A DNA stretch of 64,000 bases from JACNKV01 sp964422145. Its GTDB lineage: Bacteria > Fidelibacterota > Marinisomatia > Marinisomatales > JACNKV01. Positions 45,797-55,079 of this stretch are shown here, in pieces (position 1 is the stretch's first letter; the number at the start of each line of letters is the position of its first letter). Under the pieces are notes generated by a model. The model had not been told where the DNA came from. It saw only the letters and a program-made list of their open reading frames with translations, and did not search any database. The stretch spans positions 124,001-188,000 of the forward strand of contig CAYQZV010000002.1 in assembly GCA_964422145.1 (NCBI GenBank), read 5' to 3'. The position numbers and the translations under genes are program-made.

Positions 45797-47218
45797 ATGC
45801 TAGATACAAGACGAGAAGTAAGACGACGAATCAGTCAATTAGAGTTTAACTCACAGAGGGCTTTAACCAAGATCTTTTTCAGCCTAGTTGCGGCGGCGGC
45901 GATCAGCTTAGTCCCTGATTATGCCGGGTTGTCTGAAGCCGGTCGATGGACATTTTTCATCATGTTATTCGGCGCAGGATTATGGATATCGGAAGCGATT
46001 CCTGCTTTTGCCACCGCATTGGTGATCATCGCATTGGAGATCGCTATTTTAGGGAATCCGAATGGTGTTTTTGCAACCGGTCCCAAAGATTGGGAAATGT
46101 TCATCCGGCCGTGGTCCAGTCCGTTGATTTGGCTGTTCTTCGGCGGATTCATCCTCGCAGCCGCGGCTTCCAAAACTCGATTAGACCGCTGGATTGCCCG
46201 GAATGTTCTGGGCTGGTTCGGCACGCGCCCGATCAATGTGCTGATGGGATTGATGATCATCACGTTCATCTTTTCGATGTTCATGTCCAACACAGCAACC
46301 ACGGTGATGATGCTGGCGGTTTTAATGCCGGTGATCGCCAAACTTGATCCAAAAGATCCGTTCGCAAAATCCATGCTGCTTGGCGTTCCATTTGCAGCCA
46401 ACTTAGGCGGTATGGGGACGATTATCGGCTCTCCTCCGAATGCGATCGCCGTCGGTTCGTTATCCGGAGTGTTCTCTATCAATTTTGCCGAATGGATGAT
46501 GATCGGATTACCACCTGCCATCGTTTTGGTCATTTTAGCCTGGATCTATCTGATCAAACACTATCCTGCGAAAACGGATACCATTGACTTAAGTGATCTC
46601 TTGGACAGCTCGTATCAAAGTGCAATTCTGCCGCTTTGGAAAAAATTACTGGCCTTAGCCGTTCTCATTCTGACCATCGGATTATGGCTGACCAGTCCTC
46701 TCCACGGCATCCCAACGCCGGTCGTGTCCTTTTTACCCATCGCTTTATTCGCTTCCGTCCGGATCATCGGTGTTGACGACCTTCGAAAACTACCGTGGGA
46801 AGTCTTGATCCTGTTGACCGGGGGATTATCCTTGGGTGTAGCTGTGTTAAAAACCGGATTGGCCGAATGGTTGGTCGGCGGGTTGTCCCTGGAAAAGGGC
46901 GGCACGATCATTTTGATCTTTCTGTTTGCCTATACAGCCACGATCATCTCCAATTTTATGAGCAATACAGCCGCGACTAATATTTTAGTTCCGATTGGAT
47001 TAACCGCTGCCATCGGGTTTGAACCGCACATCGTGGTCGCTATTGCACTCGGTGCCTCTTCTGCCATGTGCATGCCGATCTCAACCCCGCCGAATGCGTT
47101 GGCATATTCATCCGAAAAACTGGACATGAAAGATTTTCTGACCGGCGGAATTTTGATCGGACTGCTTGCACCAGTTCTATCCGTATCATGGATCATCTGG
47201 ATAATCGATAAAATTTAA
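45797..47218 (+). CDS. SLC13/DASS family anion transporter
   Basis: This 473-residue polytopic protein has two repeats containing the SNTATT and SNTAAT motifs of the DASS family (MSNTATTVMML and FMSNTAATNILVP) together with GSPPNAIAVG and STPPNALAYSS. Members import di- or tricarboxylates such as succinate or citrate with sodium. It begins 31 bases after the CitDE-like gene, so the two may share a carboxylate substrate. Confidence 0.92.
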   Translation: MLDTRREVRRRISQLEFNSQRALTKIFFSLVAAAAISLVPDYAGLSEAGRWTFFIMLFGAGLWISEAIPAFATALVIIALEIAILGNPNGVFATGPKDWEMFIRPWSSPLIWLFFGGFILAAAASKTRLDRWIARNVLGWFGTRPINVLMGLMIITFIFSMFMSNTATTVMMLAVLMPVIAKLDPKDPFAKSMLLGVPFAANLGGMGTIIGSPPNAIAVGSLSGVFSINFAEWMMIGLPPAIVLVILAWIYLIKHYPAKTDTIDLSDLLDSSYQSAILPLWKKLLALAVLILTIGLWLTSPLHGIPTPVVSFLPIALFASVRIIGVDDLRKLPWEVLILLTGGLSLGVAVLKTGLAEWLVGGLSLEKGGTIILIFLFAYTATIISNFMSNTAATNILVPIGLTAAIGFEPHIVVAIALGASSAMCMPISTPPNALAYSSEKLDMKDFLTGGILIGLLAPVLSVSWIIWIIDKI

Positions 47219-47279
47219 TCGGTTTATGATCATGAAGCCGCTTCTACTTAAACAGCATAATTACGGTGGTTAAATACAC

Positions 47280-47873
47280 ATGAAACATCCTGCATTCTTT
47301 TCAGACATTGAACCGATCATTCTTCAAGACAAACTGGCGCATTTTCTCGGTGCGTTTGAAAATGGCATCATCGAATTTCACTACTTAGATGTGGTGAAAT
47401 CCGCCGGACACAGCTGCCCGACCGTTGCCGGGGCTTTCTTAATGACACGTGAAGGACTGAAAGCTTTATATCCCCAGGGACTTCCACAGCGCGGTGAGAT
47501 TTTAGTCTCATTTAAAGAAGATATCAATGACGGCGTGACGGGTGTTATTGCAAATATCGTCACTCAAATTACCGGGGCTACCGAACATCACGGATTCAAA
47601 GGCATCGGCGGTCAATTTGCCCGATACGGACTGATGCAATTTCAAGATGATATCCCTTCCAACATTCGGTTTCAACGAAAAGACACCGGTGAAACGGTGG
47701 ACGTTTATTATGATCCGACTCGTATCCCCGTTGATCCTCTTCAGCCGCAGCTTATGCAGAAAATCAAAATGGGAACCGCAACAACTGAGGATAAAATATC
47801 TTTTGCTGAACTTTGGCAAAAACGGGTAGAACAAATTTTTAATGATGTTGAAAGTGTCATAAAAGTAACTTGA
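47280..47873 (+). CDS. FmdE-like protein
   Basis: This 197-residue soluble protein has the FmdE-type N-terminal pattern with YLDVVKSAGHSCPTVAGAFLM, in which GHxCP is a hallmark of the family, followed by GEILVSFKEDINDGVTGVI. FmdE was named after a subunit of formylmethanofuran dehydrogenase, but most bacterial members have unknown function. The C-terminal zinc-finger part of archaeal FmdE is absent. It lies 62 bases downstream of the anion transporter. Confidence 0.7.
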   Translation: MKHPAFFSDIEPIILQDKLAHFLGAFENGIIEFHYLDVVKSAGHSCPTVAGAFLMTREGLKALYPQGLPQRGEILVSFKEDINDGVTGVIANIVTQITGATEHHGFKGIGGQFARYGLMQFQDDIPSNIRFQRKDTGETVDVYYDPTRIPVDPLQPQLMQKIKMGTATTEDKISFAELWQKRVEQIFNDVESVIKVT

Positions 47874-48003
47874 TTGTGCCTATTCGTTAAACTCGAATTT
47901 CTCTTTCGGCGACATCTTAATATTCATACCAGTAATCAAAGAAAACATTGTTTAATGAATTAAATAATATTTAATTTATAAAGTCAGATTTAAGTTGCTA
48001 GTT

Positions 48004-48561
48004 ATGCACAGAATGGGTCAAAGAATAAAAAAGCGAAGAGAAAGCCTGAATATTCAGACGGTTGATCTTGCCAACAGTATAAATGTTACCTCCAGTCTCA
48101 TCTCACAGATAGAACGGGGGAAAGCCTTTCCATCTATCCTTACGTTGAAAAAGATAGCCGATGCACTGCAGACATCTGTGGGGATTTTGATCGGTGAAAA
48201 AGCAACCTTTATTAAAAATCCTGTGCTCAAAGCATCTGAACGCAAGTTTGCAAAACGCAACAAAAAAGGGGCTAGTTTATTCCTTTTATCTCACCATGAT
48301 TCTTTAAAGCAAATGGATCCGTTTATCGTTGAGTTTAAGAAAAACGGAGATTCAAGAGATATCATGACTACGAACAATCCCAGACAGGAATTCATTTATG
48401 TGTTGAAAGGGAGTTTCCAAGTAGAACTCCGTGAAAACACTTATACTATTCACGAGGGTGACAGTTTTTACTTTTATTCATCTCAGAAACATCTGTTTAC
48501 AAATATTTCAGAAGGAACGGCTCAGTTTATTTGGGTTGTAAACCAAGCTAACAATCATTAA
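48004..48561 (+). CDS. XRE-family regulator with cupin domain
   Basis: This 185-residue protein has an N-terminal HTH (MGQRIKKRRESLNIQTVDLANS and SSLISQIERGKAFPSILTLKKIA). A C-terminal cupin carries RQEFIYVLKGSFQVEL and IHEGDSFYFYSSQKHLF. The ATG at 48004 or 48013 is more likely than the TTG at 47995. Such regulators commonly bind a metabolite in the cupin. It lies 20 bases before the KamA-like gene, making it the probable local controller of the aminomutase operon. Confidence 0.92.
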   Translation: MHRMGQRIKKRRESLNIQTVDLANSINVTSSLISQIERGKAFPSILTLKKIADALQTSVGILIGEKATFIKNPVLKASERKFAKRNKKGASLFLLSHHDSLKQMDPFIVEFKKNGDSRDIMTTNNPRQEFIYVLKGSFQVELRENTYTIHEGDSFYFYSSQKHLFTNISEGTAQFIWVVNQANNH

Positions 48562-48580
48562 TCAAAACAAAGATTTCAAT

Positions 48581-50122
48581 ATGGATTTAACAATTAACAA
48601 TATTATAGACCGAAGCAATTATTCCGACGAAACAAAAGAGATCATCGCAAAAGAAAACTTGCTCCCGATCGGTCTGTTGAAAAGATTACACAGCAGTTAT
48701 CCAAATGCATCCGGGATCATGGATACCTCTGCAAAAATGTTTACGGAAAAAGCACGATATTCCGGTTTAAACGGGTACAACGAAATTATCGACATACTGG
48801 AAAAAAATGGTATTAACTTGGGTTATGCCGATGAAAGAGAACTTTTTATCCGAATATATCGCTTCATGGCAACCAAACATGTGCTGAATTCTATCAACTG
48901 GAAAGACTTTGAAAAAGATTCCCTCTTTCAATTGACATTCCCTCAGCCGAGAATGATCGCAGAAGAAACTGTCCGGGAGTTTACTGACGCTGGTTCTGAA
49001 GAAGAAAAACAGAATATTGTAGATGAGTACATCAAAAGATTCACCAACCCGCATGACGGAAAACAGTTGCTGAACAAACCTTGGTTTACCAATGATGGTG
49101 GTGATTTGGAATTTCTGGAAGGAAGCCAGCATAAATATCCGCCGGTTCAACTGATCTTTGACAAATCGACACAGGAATGTTTCGCCTTCTGTACTTATTG
49201 CTTCAGACATGCACAGGTTAGAGGGGACGATGACATGTTTGTTCAAAACGAGATCACACCTGTTCATGATTATCTGAAACAGCATAAAGAAATCTCTGAT
49301 ATGCTTATTACCGGCGGAGATGCCGGGTATATCACCTACAAAAGATTGAAAGCCTATGCCTTGCCGGTGATTGAAGACCCTGATTTGCTTCATATCAAAA
49401 CACTTCGACTGGGCAGCCGCGTGTTAACGTATCATCCTGAAATGATCCTGACAAAAAAATACGAAAAGATTCTGGAACTTTTCCGTCATCTTATTGAAAA
49501 CGGCGTTCAAGTAATCTTTATGTCACACTTTTCAACACCAAGAGAATTACTTAATCCTGCAACGGTTGCGGCTATCAGAAGATTAAAATCCTATGGGGTT
49601 ACTTTGAAAAGTCAAAGCCCGATTATGAATCATATCAGCTTGTTCACCTATGACAACGGTGAAATCGATGTTGACCGCTCAGCGCAAAACTGGATTGATC
49701 TTGGAAACATCCTTGCTATGTTGGGCATGGGATTTCATTCGATGTATTGTGCCAGACCCACTGGAGAGCACCATTACTTTACTTCGCCTTTGGCGGATAT
49801 CAACAAAGTGTTCAACAAAGTTTACAGAACCCTTGCCTCCGTGAACAGGCCTTCAAGATATATTACGATGACATCATCAGCCGGAAAGGTTTCGCTGATA
49901 GGAACAACAGAAATCAAGGGAGAAACCTTATTCGTTCTTAAATTTAATGAAGGACGTAATATGGAATGGATTGATAAAGTGTACTTGGCGAAATATGATG
50001 AAAAAGAGAATACAATCGAAAAGCTTATCCCATACGAAGGAGATAAGCACTTTTATGAAGATGAGTTAATCGAGATTGAAAACACCCTCCAGGAAAGTCT
50101 GGAAGCTCGATTGAATAAATAA
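48581..50122 (+). CDS. KamA-family radical SAM 2,3-aminomutase, substrate unassigned
   Basis: This 513-residue protein carries the radical SAM cluster at Cys200, Cys204 and Cys207 (CFAFCTYC, followed by FRHAQVRG) and a Lys436 (SSAGK) at the place of the PLP lysine in lysine 2,3-aminomutase. It has about 75 residues more at the N-terminus than clostridial KamA. The two Asp residues that hold the lysine side chain in KamA appear replaced: CDLS becomes CARP (390-393) and VVDAPGGGGK becomes a segment ending SSAGK. I aligned these by eye. The enzyme therefore probably isomerises another 2-amino acid, perhaps a dicarboxylic one. It is co-transcribed with CoA-transferase, aminotransferase and thiolase. 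Confidence 0.85.
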   Translation: MDLTINNIIDRSNYSDETKEIIAKENLLPIGLLKRLHSSYPNASGIMDTSAKMFTEKARYSGLNGYNEIIDILEKNGINLGYADERELFIRIYRFMATKHVLNSINWKDFEKDSLFQLTFPQPRMIAEETVREFTDAGSEEEKQNIVDEYIKRFTNPHDGKQLLNKPWFTNDGGDLEFLEGSQHKYPPVQLIFDKSTQECFAFCTYCFRHAQVRGDDDMFVQNEITPVHDYLKQHKEISDMLITGGDAGYITYKRLKAYALPVIEDPDLLHIKTLRLGSRVLTYHPEMILTKKYEKILELFRHLIENGVQVIFMSHFSTPRELLNPATVAAIRRLKSYGVTLKSQSPIMNHISLFTYDNGEIDVDRSAQNWIDLGNILAMLGMGFHSMYCARPTGEHHYFTSPLADINKVFNKVYRTLASVNRPSRYITMTSSAGKVSLIGTTEIKGETLFVLKFNEGRNMEWIDKVYLAKYDEKENTIEKLIPYEGDKHFYEDELIEIENTLQESLEARLNK

Positions 50123-50152
50123 CGAATCCACAACCCATTAATTGGACCTATT

Positions 50153-50866
50153 ATGATCAATAAAATTAAACCATCCGCAGCCGAGGCAGTCGCTGATATC
50201 TTTGACGGTGCGACGGTCATGATCGGCGGATTTGGAGAAGCCGGCAGTCCCATTGAGTTGATCCATGCTCTGATTGATCAGGGCGCGAAAGACTTAACTG
50301 TCGTCAGCAACAACACCGGCAGCGGCAACATCGGACTCGCAGCGTTGATCGAACAGCGACGCGTGCGTAAAATGATCTGCTCGTTCCCAAGGACGGCAAA
50401 CTCAACCGTTTTCCCTGAATTGTACAATGCAGGAGAAATTGAATTGGAACTCGTTCCACAAGGCACATTGGCTGAGCGGATTCGATCTGCCGGAGCAGGA
50501 ATCCCAGCTTTTTTCACGCCCTCTTCTGTGGGAACGCCGTTAGAAGAAGGAAAAGAAACCCGCGATTTTGATGGAACGACTTACGTCATGGAACATGCGA
50601 TCTATGCGGATTTTTCATTGGTGAAAGCGCTAAAATCGGATCGATACGGAAATCTCGTTTACAATAAAACAGCCCGGAATTTCAGTCCCATCATGTGTAT
50701 GGGTGCTAAAACAGCCATCGTTCAAGTCAAAGAAATTGTTGAACTCGGCGACATTGATCCGGAATGCGTTGTAACGCCCGGTGTGTTTGTCCAGCGAGTC
50801 GTTGAGATTGCGAACCCGGAACATGAATCAAAGCTTGTTGCAGAAGGAAGGCGGTATCCATCATGA
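50153..50866 (+). CDS. 3-oxoacid CoA-transferase subunit A (PcaI-like)
   Basis: This 237-residue alpha subunit of family I CoA-transferase has the GxGGFG-type motif MIGGFGEAGSPIELI and LTVVSNNTGSGNIGLA. Its sequence, including LVPQGTLAERI, YGNLVYNKTARNFSPIM and DPECVVTPGVFVQRVV, recalls PcaI of 3-oxoadipate CoA-transferase more than AtoD, although acetoacetate enzymes are close relatives. It overlaps subunit B by ATGA and lies 31 bases after the KamA-like gene. Confidence 0.9.
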   Translation: MINKIKPSAAEAVADIFDGATVMIGGFGEAGSPIELIHALIDQGAKDLTVVSNNTGSGNIGLAALIEQRRVRKMICSFPRTANSTVFPELYNAGEIELELVPQGTLAERIRSAGAGIPAFFTPSSVGTPLEEGKETRDFDGTTYVMEHAIYADFSLVKALKSDRYGNLVYNKTARNFSPIMCMGAKTAIVQVKEIVELGDIDPECVVTPGVFVQRVVEIANPEHESKLVAEGRRYPS

Positions 50867-51513
50867 TCGCATTTGAGAAAAAAGGCTGGAGCCGTGATGA
50901 AATGGCTCAGAGAGCGGCGCAAGATATCCCGGACGGTGTTTATGTCAATCTGGGAATCGGCATTCCTGAAAAAGTCGCCGGGCATGTTCCTGAAGGCCGC
51001 GAAGTGATCTATCATACAGAAAATGGTTTACTTGGGATGGGTCCCACACCGGAAGCCGGACTGGAAGACCCGGAATTGATTAATGCAGGGAAAAAACCTG
51101 TGACGGCGGTTAAGGGAGCGTGTTACTTTCACCACAGCGACAGCTTTACCATGATCCGCGGCGGACACATTGATTACTCCGTGTTGGGGGCACTTCAAGT
51201 CTCCAAGGATGGCGATCTTGCGAATTGGTCCACCGGAAAACCGGGTGCAATTCCTGCGGTTGGCGGAGCAATGGATTTGGTCGCCGGTGTGAAAAATGTC
51301 TGGGTGATCACGGATCACAATACCAAAGACGGTCAATTTAAAATCGTCAATGAATGTTCATTCCCTCTCACAGGGAAAGGCGTTGTGGATACCATCTACA
51401 CCAATCTTGCTGTCATGGATGTTACGGAGAAAGGATTGGTCGTCAGAGAATTAGCTCCAGGCGTTACCTTTGACTATCTGCAAGAGCACACAGAACCGAA
51501 ACTGCTTCGATAA
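50863..51513 (+). CDS. 3-oxoacid CoA-transferase subunit B (PcaJ-like)
   Basis: This 216-residue beta subunit has YVNLGIGIPEKVA, the catalytic-Glu motif TENGLLGMGP, MIRGGHIDYSVLGALQVS and GGAMDLVAGVKNV. With subunit A it transfers CoA from a donor such as succinyl-CoA to a 3-oxoacid. Resemblance to PcaJ is judged from memory of family sequences. The start overlaps the subunit A stop by 4 bases. Confidence 0.92.
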   Translation: MIAFEKKGWSRDEMAQRAAQDIPDGVYVNLGIGIPEKVAGHVPEGREVIYHTENGLLGMGPTPEAGLEDPELINAGKKPVTAVKGACYFHHSDSFTMIRGGHIDYSVLGALQVSKDGDLANWSTGKPGAIPAVGGAMDLVAGVKNVWVITDHNTKDGQFKIVNECSFPLTGKGVVDTIYTNLAVMDVTEKGLVVRELAPGVTFDYLQEHTEPKLLR

Positions 51514-51526
51514 GGAAAACTTGATA

Positions 51527-52903
51527 ATGTCACCTACAAAGCAAAAAACCAGTGCCGATATCTATGCGGATGCTGTGACTGTTCTTCCTGGCGGTGTAAG
51601 TCGAAACACCATCTTTCATAAACCTTATCCGCATTATGCTGCAGGCGCACAAGGATGTTATGTAACTGATATTGACGGAACAAAACGAATCGACTTCGCC
51701 AATAATATGGCATCCCTGATACACGGGCATGCATACCCGCCTGTTGTGAAAGCGGTCACCGAACAGCTTAAAAAAGGGTCTGCCTATACTCTTGCAACAG
51801 AAATAGAAGTTCGATACGCCCAGCATTTGACCGGCCGTGCAGAAAGTCTTGAAAAGATCCGATTTGTCAACTCCGGGACAGAAGCGGTTATGTCCATGAT
51901 TAAAACAGCCAGAGCTTTTACCGGAAAGTATAAGATAGCAAAAGCAGAAGGGTCCTATAACGGCTCGTATGACTTTGTTGAAGTGAGCCAGGTATCCGGT
52001 CCTGAGAACTGGGGTGATGTGGCAAAACCCACTCGGAATCCCTTGGCATTTGGTACACCTCCGGGCGTGCTGGAAGATGTAATTGTGTATCCGTTCAATG
52101 ACACAAGCAGGACCATCAATCTCCTGAACGAATACGCCGATGAGATAGCCTGCGTATTAATTGATCCCATTCCGCACCGGATAGGATTATTTGAATCCAC
52201 AAGTGAGTTTGTAGAAGCCATTTACAATTGGACCCGAGAAAATAATTCACTCATGGTGTTTGATGAAGTCATAACTTTTCGTACTAATTATGGAGGGGCT
52301 CAGGAGAATTATCCCCATAAACCTGATCTGACAGCCTTAGGCAAAATGATTGGAGGCGGATTCCCCGTGGGGGCATTCGGCGGCCGTGCAGATGTGATGG
52401 ATGTCATGAATCCTGATAATTCCCCTCTCAAACTACCGCATTCAGGGACGTTTTCAGCCAACCCGATTACCACAACTGCCGGCTACGTGGCCATGAATGA
52501 TTTTAACAAGGATGCTATTTCAGCTCTTAATTCACTGACCCAAAAAGCCATCGATCAAATCTGGGAAGCTATCGAGCTGGCCGAAGTTCCTATGTCCATC
52601 TCAGGATCCGGCTCTATGTTCAGGCTGCATCCGAGAAGACGTGTTCCGGAATCATACAGAGAAGCTTTCCAGTTTAAAGAAGAAAAGTCGATCATGACAA
52701 AAATCCTTGACCATTTATTCTACAAGGAAAATATCATTATGGTTAATACAGGAACCGCTATGTTTTCTACAGCCATTACCCAGAAAGAAGTAGATAAGCT
52801 CTCTGAAGGATTGTACAACGCCTTTATTGCCAATAAAGAAGAATTGACCGAAGTTTGGGAAAAGTATCACACAGAACATTTAGACGCCGACCCGAGGAAA
52901 TAA
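51527..52903 (+). CDS. Class III aminotransferase (GSA-aminomutase-like)
   Basis: This 458-residue fold-type I PLP enzyme has FVNSGTEAVMSMIKTARAFT, the Asp-containing MVFDEVITFR, and the PLP lysine Lys273 in LGKMIGGGFPVGAFGG. It resembles glutamate-1-semialdehyde aminomutase, but its operon has no heme genes. Class III also includes beta-amino acid transaminases, which would fit removal of the 3-amino group produced by the upstream aminomutase. The ATG at 51527 is preferred over an in-frame ATG at 51470 inside the previous gene. Confidence 0.88.
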   Translation: MSPTKQKTSADIYADAVTVLPGGVSRNTIFHKPYPHYAAGAQGCYVTDIDGTKRIDFANNMASLIHGHAYPPVVKAVTEQLKKGSAYTLATEIEVRYAQHLTGRAESLEKIRFVNSGTEAVMSMIKTARAFTGKYKIAKAEGSYNGSYDFVEVSQVSGPENWGDVAKPTRNPLAFGTPPGVLEDVIVYPFNDTSRTINLLNEYADEIACVLIDPIPHRIGLFESTSEFVEAIYNWTRENNSLMVFDEVITFRTNYGGAQENYPHKPDLTALGKMIGGGFPVGAFGGRADVMDVMNPDNSPLKLPHSGTFSANPITTTAGYVAMNDFNKDAISALNSLTQKAIDQIWEAIELAEVPMSISGSGSMFRLHPRRRVPESYREAFQFKEEKSIMTKILDHLFYKENIIMVNTGTAMFSTAITQKEVDKLSEGLYNAFIANKEELTEVWEKYHTEHLDADPRK

Positions 52904-52905
52904 CT

Positions 52906-54108
52906 ATGAAACACGTTTATATTTGCGACGCAATCCGTACTCCTGTTGGAAAATTTGCAGGGACGTTATCATCCGTTCGACCCGATGACCTAGCTGCCAT
53001 TCCGATGAAAGCATTACGCGAAAGAAATCCTAATATCGATTGGGAAAATGTTGATGACGTCATCTACGGATGTGCAAACCAAGCCGGTGAAGATAACCGA
53101 AATGTAGCGAGAATGGGACTTCTGCTTGCCGGGTATCCAGTGAGTGTTCCCGGTGTTACCGTAAACCGTCTTTGCGGATCAGGAATGGAAGCTATTGGAG
53201 CAGCTGCACGAGCGATCCGAATTGGTGAAGCTGATCTCATTGTGGCCGGCGGCGTGGAAAGCATGACCCGCGCTCCGTTTGTTGTAGGGAAATCCGACAC
53301 AGCATTTGGTCGATCTCAGGAATTTTTTGATACAACCATCGGCTGGCGGTTCATTAACAAAAATCTGGATAAAATGTACGGCACGGAATCCATGATACAG
53401 ACCGCAGAAAATATTGCCAAGGATTTTAATATCAGCCGTGAAGATCAAGATGCGTTTGCCCTTTGGAGTCAAACAAAAGCCAAAAAAGCTCAGGAAGAAG
53501 GACTCTTAGCTCGAGAAATCGTCCCTGTGGTGATCCCACAGCGAAAAAAAGATCCTGTCATTTTTGAACACGATGAACATCTAAGATTCTCTCCGCTTGA
53601 AAAACTGGCTTCTTTGAGACCGATTCTTGGAGAAGGGACATCCATCACAGCCGGGAATGCATCCGGTGTGAATGACGGTGCAGCGGCACTAATTATTGCA
53701 TCGGAAATTGCGGTGAAAAAATACAATCTGTCTCCCATCGCAAAGATCAAGGGAATGATGTCAGCCGGTGTCGAGCCGAGAATTATGGGAATGGGACCCG
53801 TCCCCGCAACCCGGAAATTATTGACGCATCTCGGAATGACGCTTGACCAAATGGATATCATTGAATTGAATGAGGCTTTTGCCGCTCAATCGCTGGGATG
53901 CACGCGGGGATTGGGTCTTGCTGATGATGATGAAAGAATTAACCGCCTGGGCGGAGCCATCGCATTGGGACATCCGCTTGGGATGAGCGGCGCAAGGCTG
54001 GTAACATCGGCGGCTTATCAGATAAAACATTCTGATGCAAAAACAGCTCTCTGCACGATGTGTATCGGCGTTGGGCAGGGAATTGCGATGGTCATCGAAA
54101 AAGTCTGA
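52906..54108 (+). CDS. Thiolase, PcaF-like (3-oxoadipyl-CoA or acetoacetyl-CoA thiolase)
   Basis: This 400-residue thiolase has catalytic Cys90 (VNRLCGSGMEA), His in GGAIALGHPLGMSG and the second Cys in TMCIGVGQG. The stretches YGCANQAGEDNRNVARM, GGVESMTRAPFVVGK and TTIGWRFIN are characteristic of 3-oxoadipyl-CoA thiolase PcaF. The ATG at 52906 lies 2 bases past the aminotransferase stop; an earlier ATG at 52855 overlaps it. It is the last gene of the operon and would split the 3-oxoacyl-CoA made by the CoA-transferase. Confidence 0.93.
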   Translation: MKHVYICDAIRTPVGKFAGTLSSVRPDDLAAIPMKALRERNPNIDWENVDDVIYGCANQAGEDNRNVARMGLLLAGYPVSVPGVTVNRLCGSGMEAIGAAARAIRIGEADLIVAGGVESMTRAPFVVGKSDTAFGRSQEFFDTTIGWRFINKNLDKMYGTESMIQTAENIAKDFNISREDQDAFALWSQTKAKKAQEEGLLAREIVPVVIPQRKKDPVIFEHDEHLRFSPLEKLASLRPILGEGTSITAGNASGVNDGAAALIIASEIAVKKYNLSPIAKIKGMMSAGVEPRIMGMGPVPATRKLLTHLGMTLDQMDIIELNEAFAAQSLGCTRGLGLADDDERINRLGGAIALGHPLGMSGARLVTSAAYQIKHSDAKTALCTMCIGVGQGIAMVIEKV

Positions 54109-54498
54109 TCTTGGCTCTTCACCTTCCCGGGGATGCTTTAAGTTTATATTTTAGTCTGTATTTAAACAAAGATTCTCTCGAAATAAATCACATTAATCTA
54201 TTCCTAAGATTTTGAACCCTTACAACAACATTATTTCTAAAGTATTTATGTATTCATGACCAAAATAGAAGAAACCAGTGACTGAATCAGATTATGGTAA
54301 AAGGGCATATGTTTGCCCATTATCATCTTATCGTTCATTGAAAAGACAGCTTCTAAAAACAGAACTCAATTACTTTGGACCAATTTTTAGCCAGAATTTA
54401 TAGCAATAAATATATTTGGGTCTTAGCGTTACAACAGATGGGTTAAGCAGCAAAAATTCTTGTGAAATAGTCCACTTAAGTGATTTGCTAGTTTTTCA
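54109..54498. other. 390-base noncoding gap at the edge of the accessory region
   Basis: This A+T-rich stretch lies between the converging thiolase and HEPN genes. It contains only very short frames, such as ATG GTA AAA GGG near 54296, and a weak 5-base stem (GGGCA/TGCCC at 54303-54318). I see no tRNA, no long repeat, no insertion-sequence end and no strong terminator. It marks the change from metabolic genes to the minus-strand accessory genes. Confidence 0.5.
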
Positions 54499-55077
54499 TT
54501 ATTCCATTAACCTAAACCAGTCTCTTACGGTTAATTTTAGCCTGACGATTTCGTCCTCCGCTAATGGACTACAATGGGCAATTGGGCCCCTTAAAAGATT
54601 TAGACTATTCATCACTCTATTGAAACCTTTCTGGCTATTAAATAAGTCACCAAATTTATCCCAATTTTTTCTAACTATTTCTCCTAGTTCACCAAAGGTT
54701 GTGTAATCAAGCTCGTCATCTGATCTTTGTGTAAAGGCTGAATCTACTTCCCTTTTTATATTGTCTATTACGTTTTTTCTAATATGGCTTGGTATATCAA
54801 CAATATCCCACCAGTTGTCACTAATTTCAGATTTTAATTTTTCATTTATTATGTTTCTTATTGACACTTCTAAACAATAGAAAAGTTCATAGTGAACTGC
54901 CATTTCTCTGGCTTCTGCTCGTATAGCATGTTGGAACTGTGGGTAATAGTCCTCATCTTTATCTTTTTCTGGATCATAATCACGACCTAATTCAATCTTA
55001 AGATTCTCCTCTATATTATCTAAAGCTCGTTCAGCCATTTGGTTAGACATTGCAAATAGTTTTATTTTATCTTCCAT
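54499..55077 (-). CDS. Swt1-like HEPN domain protein (putative RNase/toxin)
   Basis: This 192-residue helical protein ends with the arrangement YTTFGELGEIVRKNW, NLLRGPIAHC and RLKLTVRDWF, which matches the Swt1-type HEPN domain. Arg163 and His168 in RGPIAH give the R-x4-H catalytic signature of HEPN ribonucleases. The N-terminal half has no known motif. It starts 2 bases after the stop of the DUF5343-like gene. HEPN proteins in such pairs act in toxin-antitoxin or abortive-infection systems; that role is inferred here. Confidence 0.8.
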   Translation of the reverse strand: MEDKIKLFAMSNQMAERALDNIEENLKIELGRDYDPEKDKDEDYYPQFQHAIRAEAREMAVHYELFYCLEVSIRNIINEKLKSEISDNWWDIVDIPSHIRKNVIDNIKREVDSAFTQRSDDELDYTTFGELGEIVRKNWDKFGDLFNSQKGFNRVMNSLNLLRGPIAHCSPLAEDEIVRLKLTVRDWFRLME

Positions 55078-55079
55078 GA

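Noticed and set aside
48581..50122. KamA-like gene as EF-P lysine modification enzyme (EpmB)
   Set aside because: EpmB is about 340 residues and is usually near epmA or efp. This protein has 513 residues and sits with CoA and thiolase genes.
51527..52903. Class III aminotransferase as glutamate-1-semialdehyde aminomutase for heme synthesis
   Set aside because: The family resemblance is real, but no other heme gene is nearby and the operon is catabolic in content, so hemL was not assigned.
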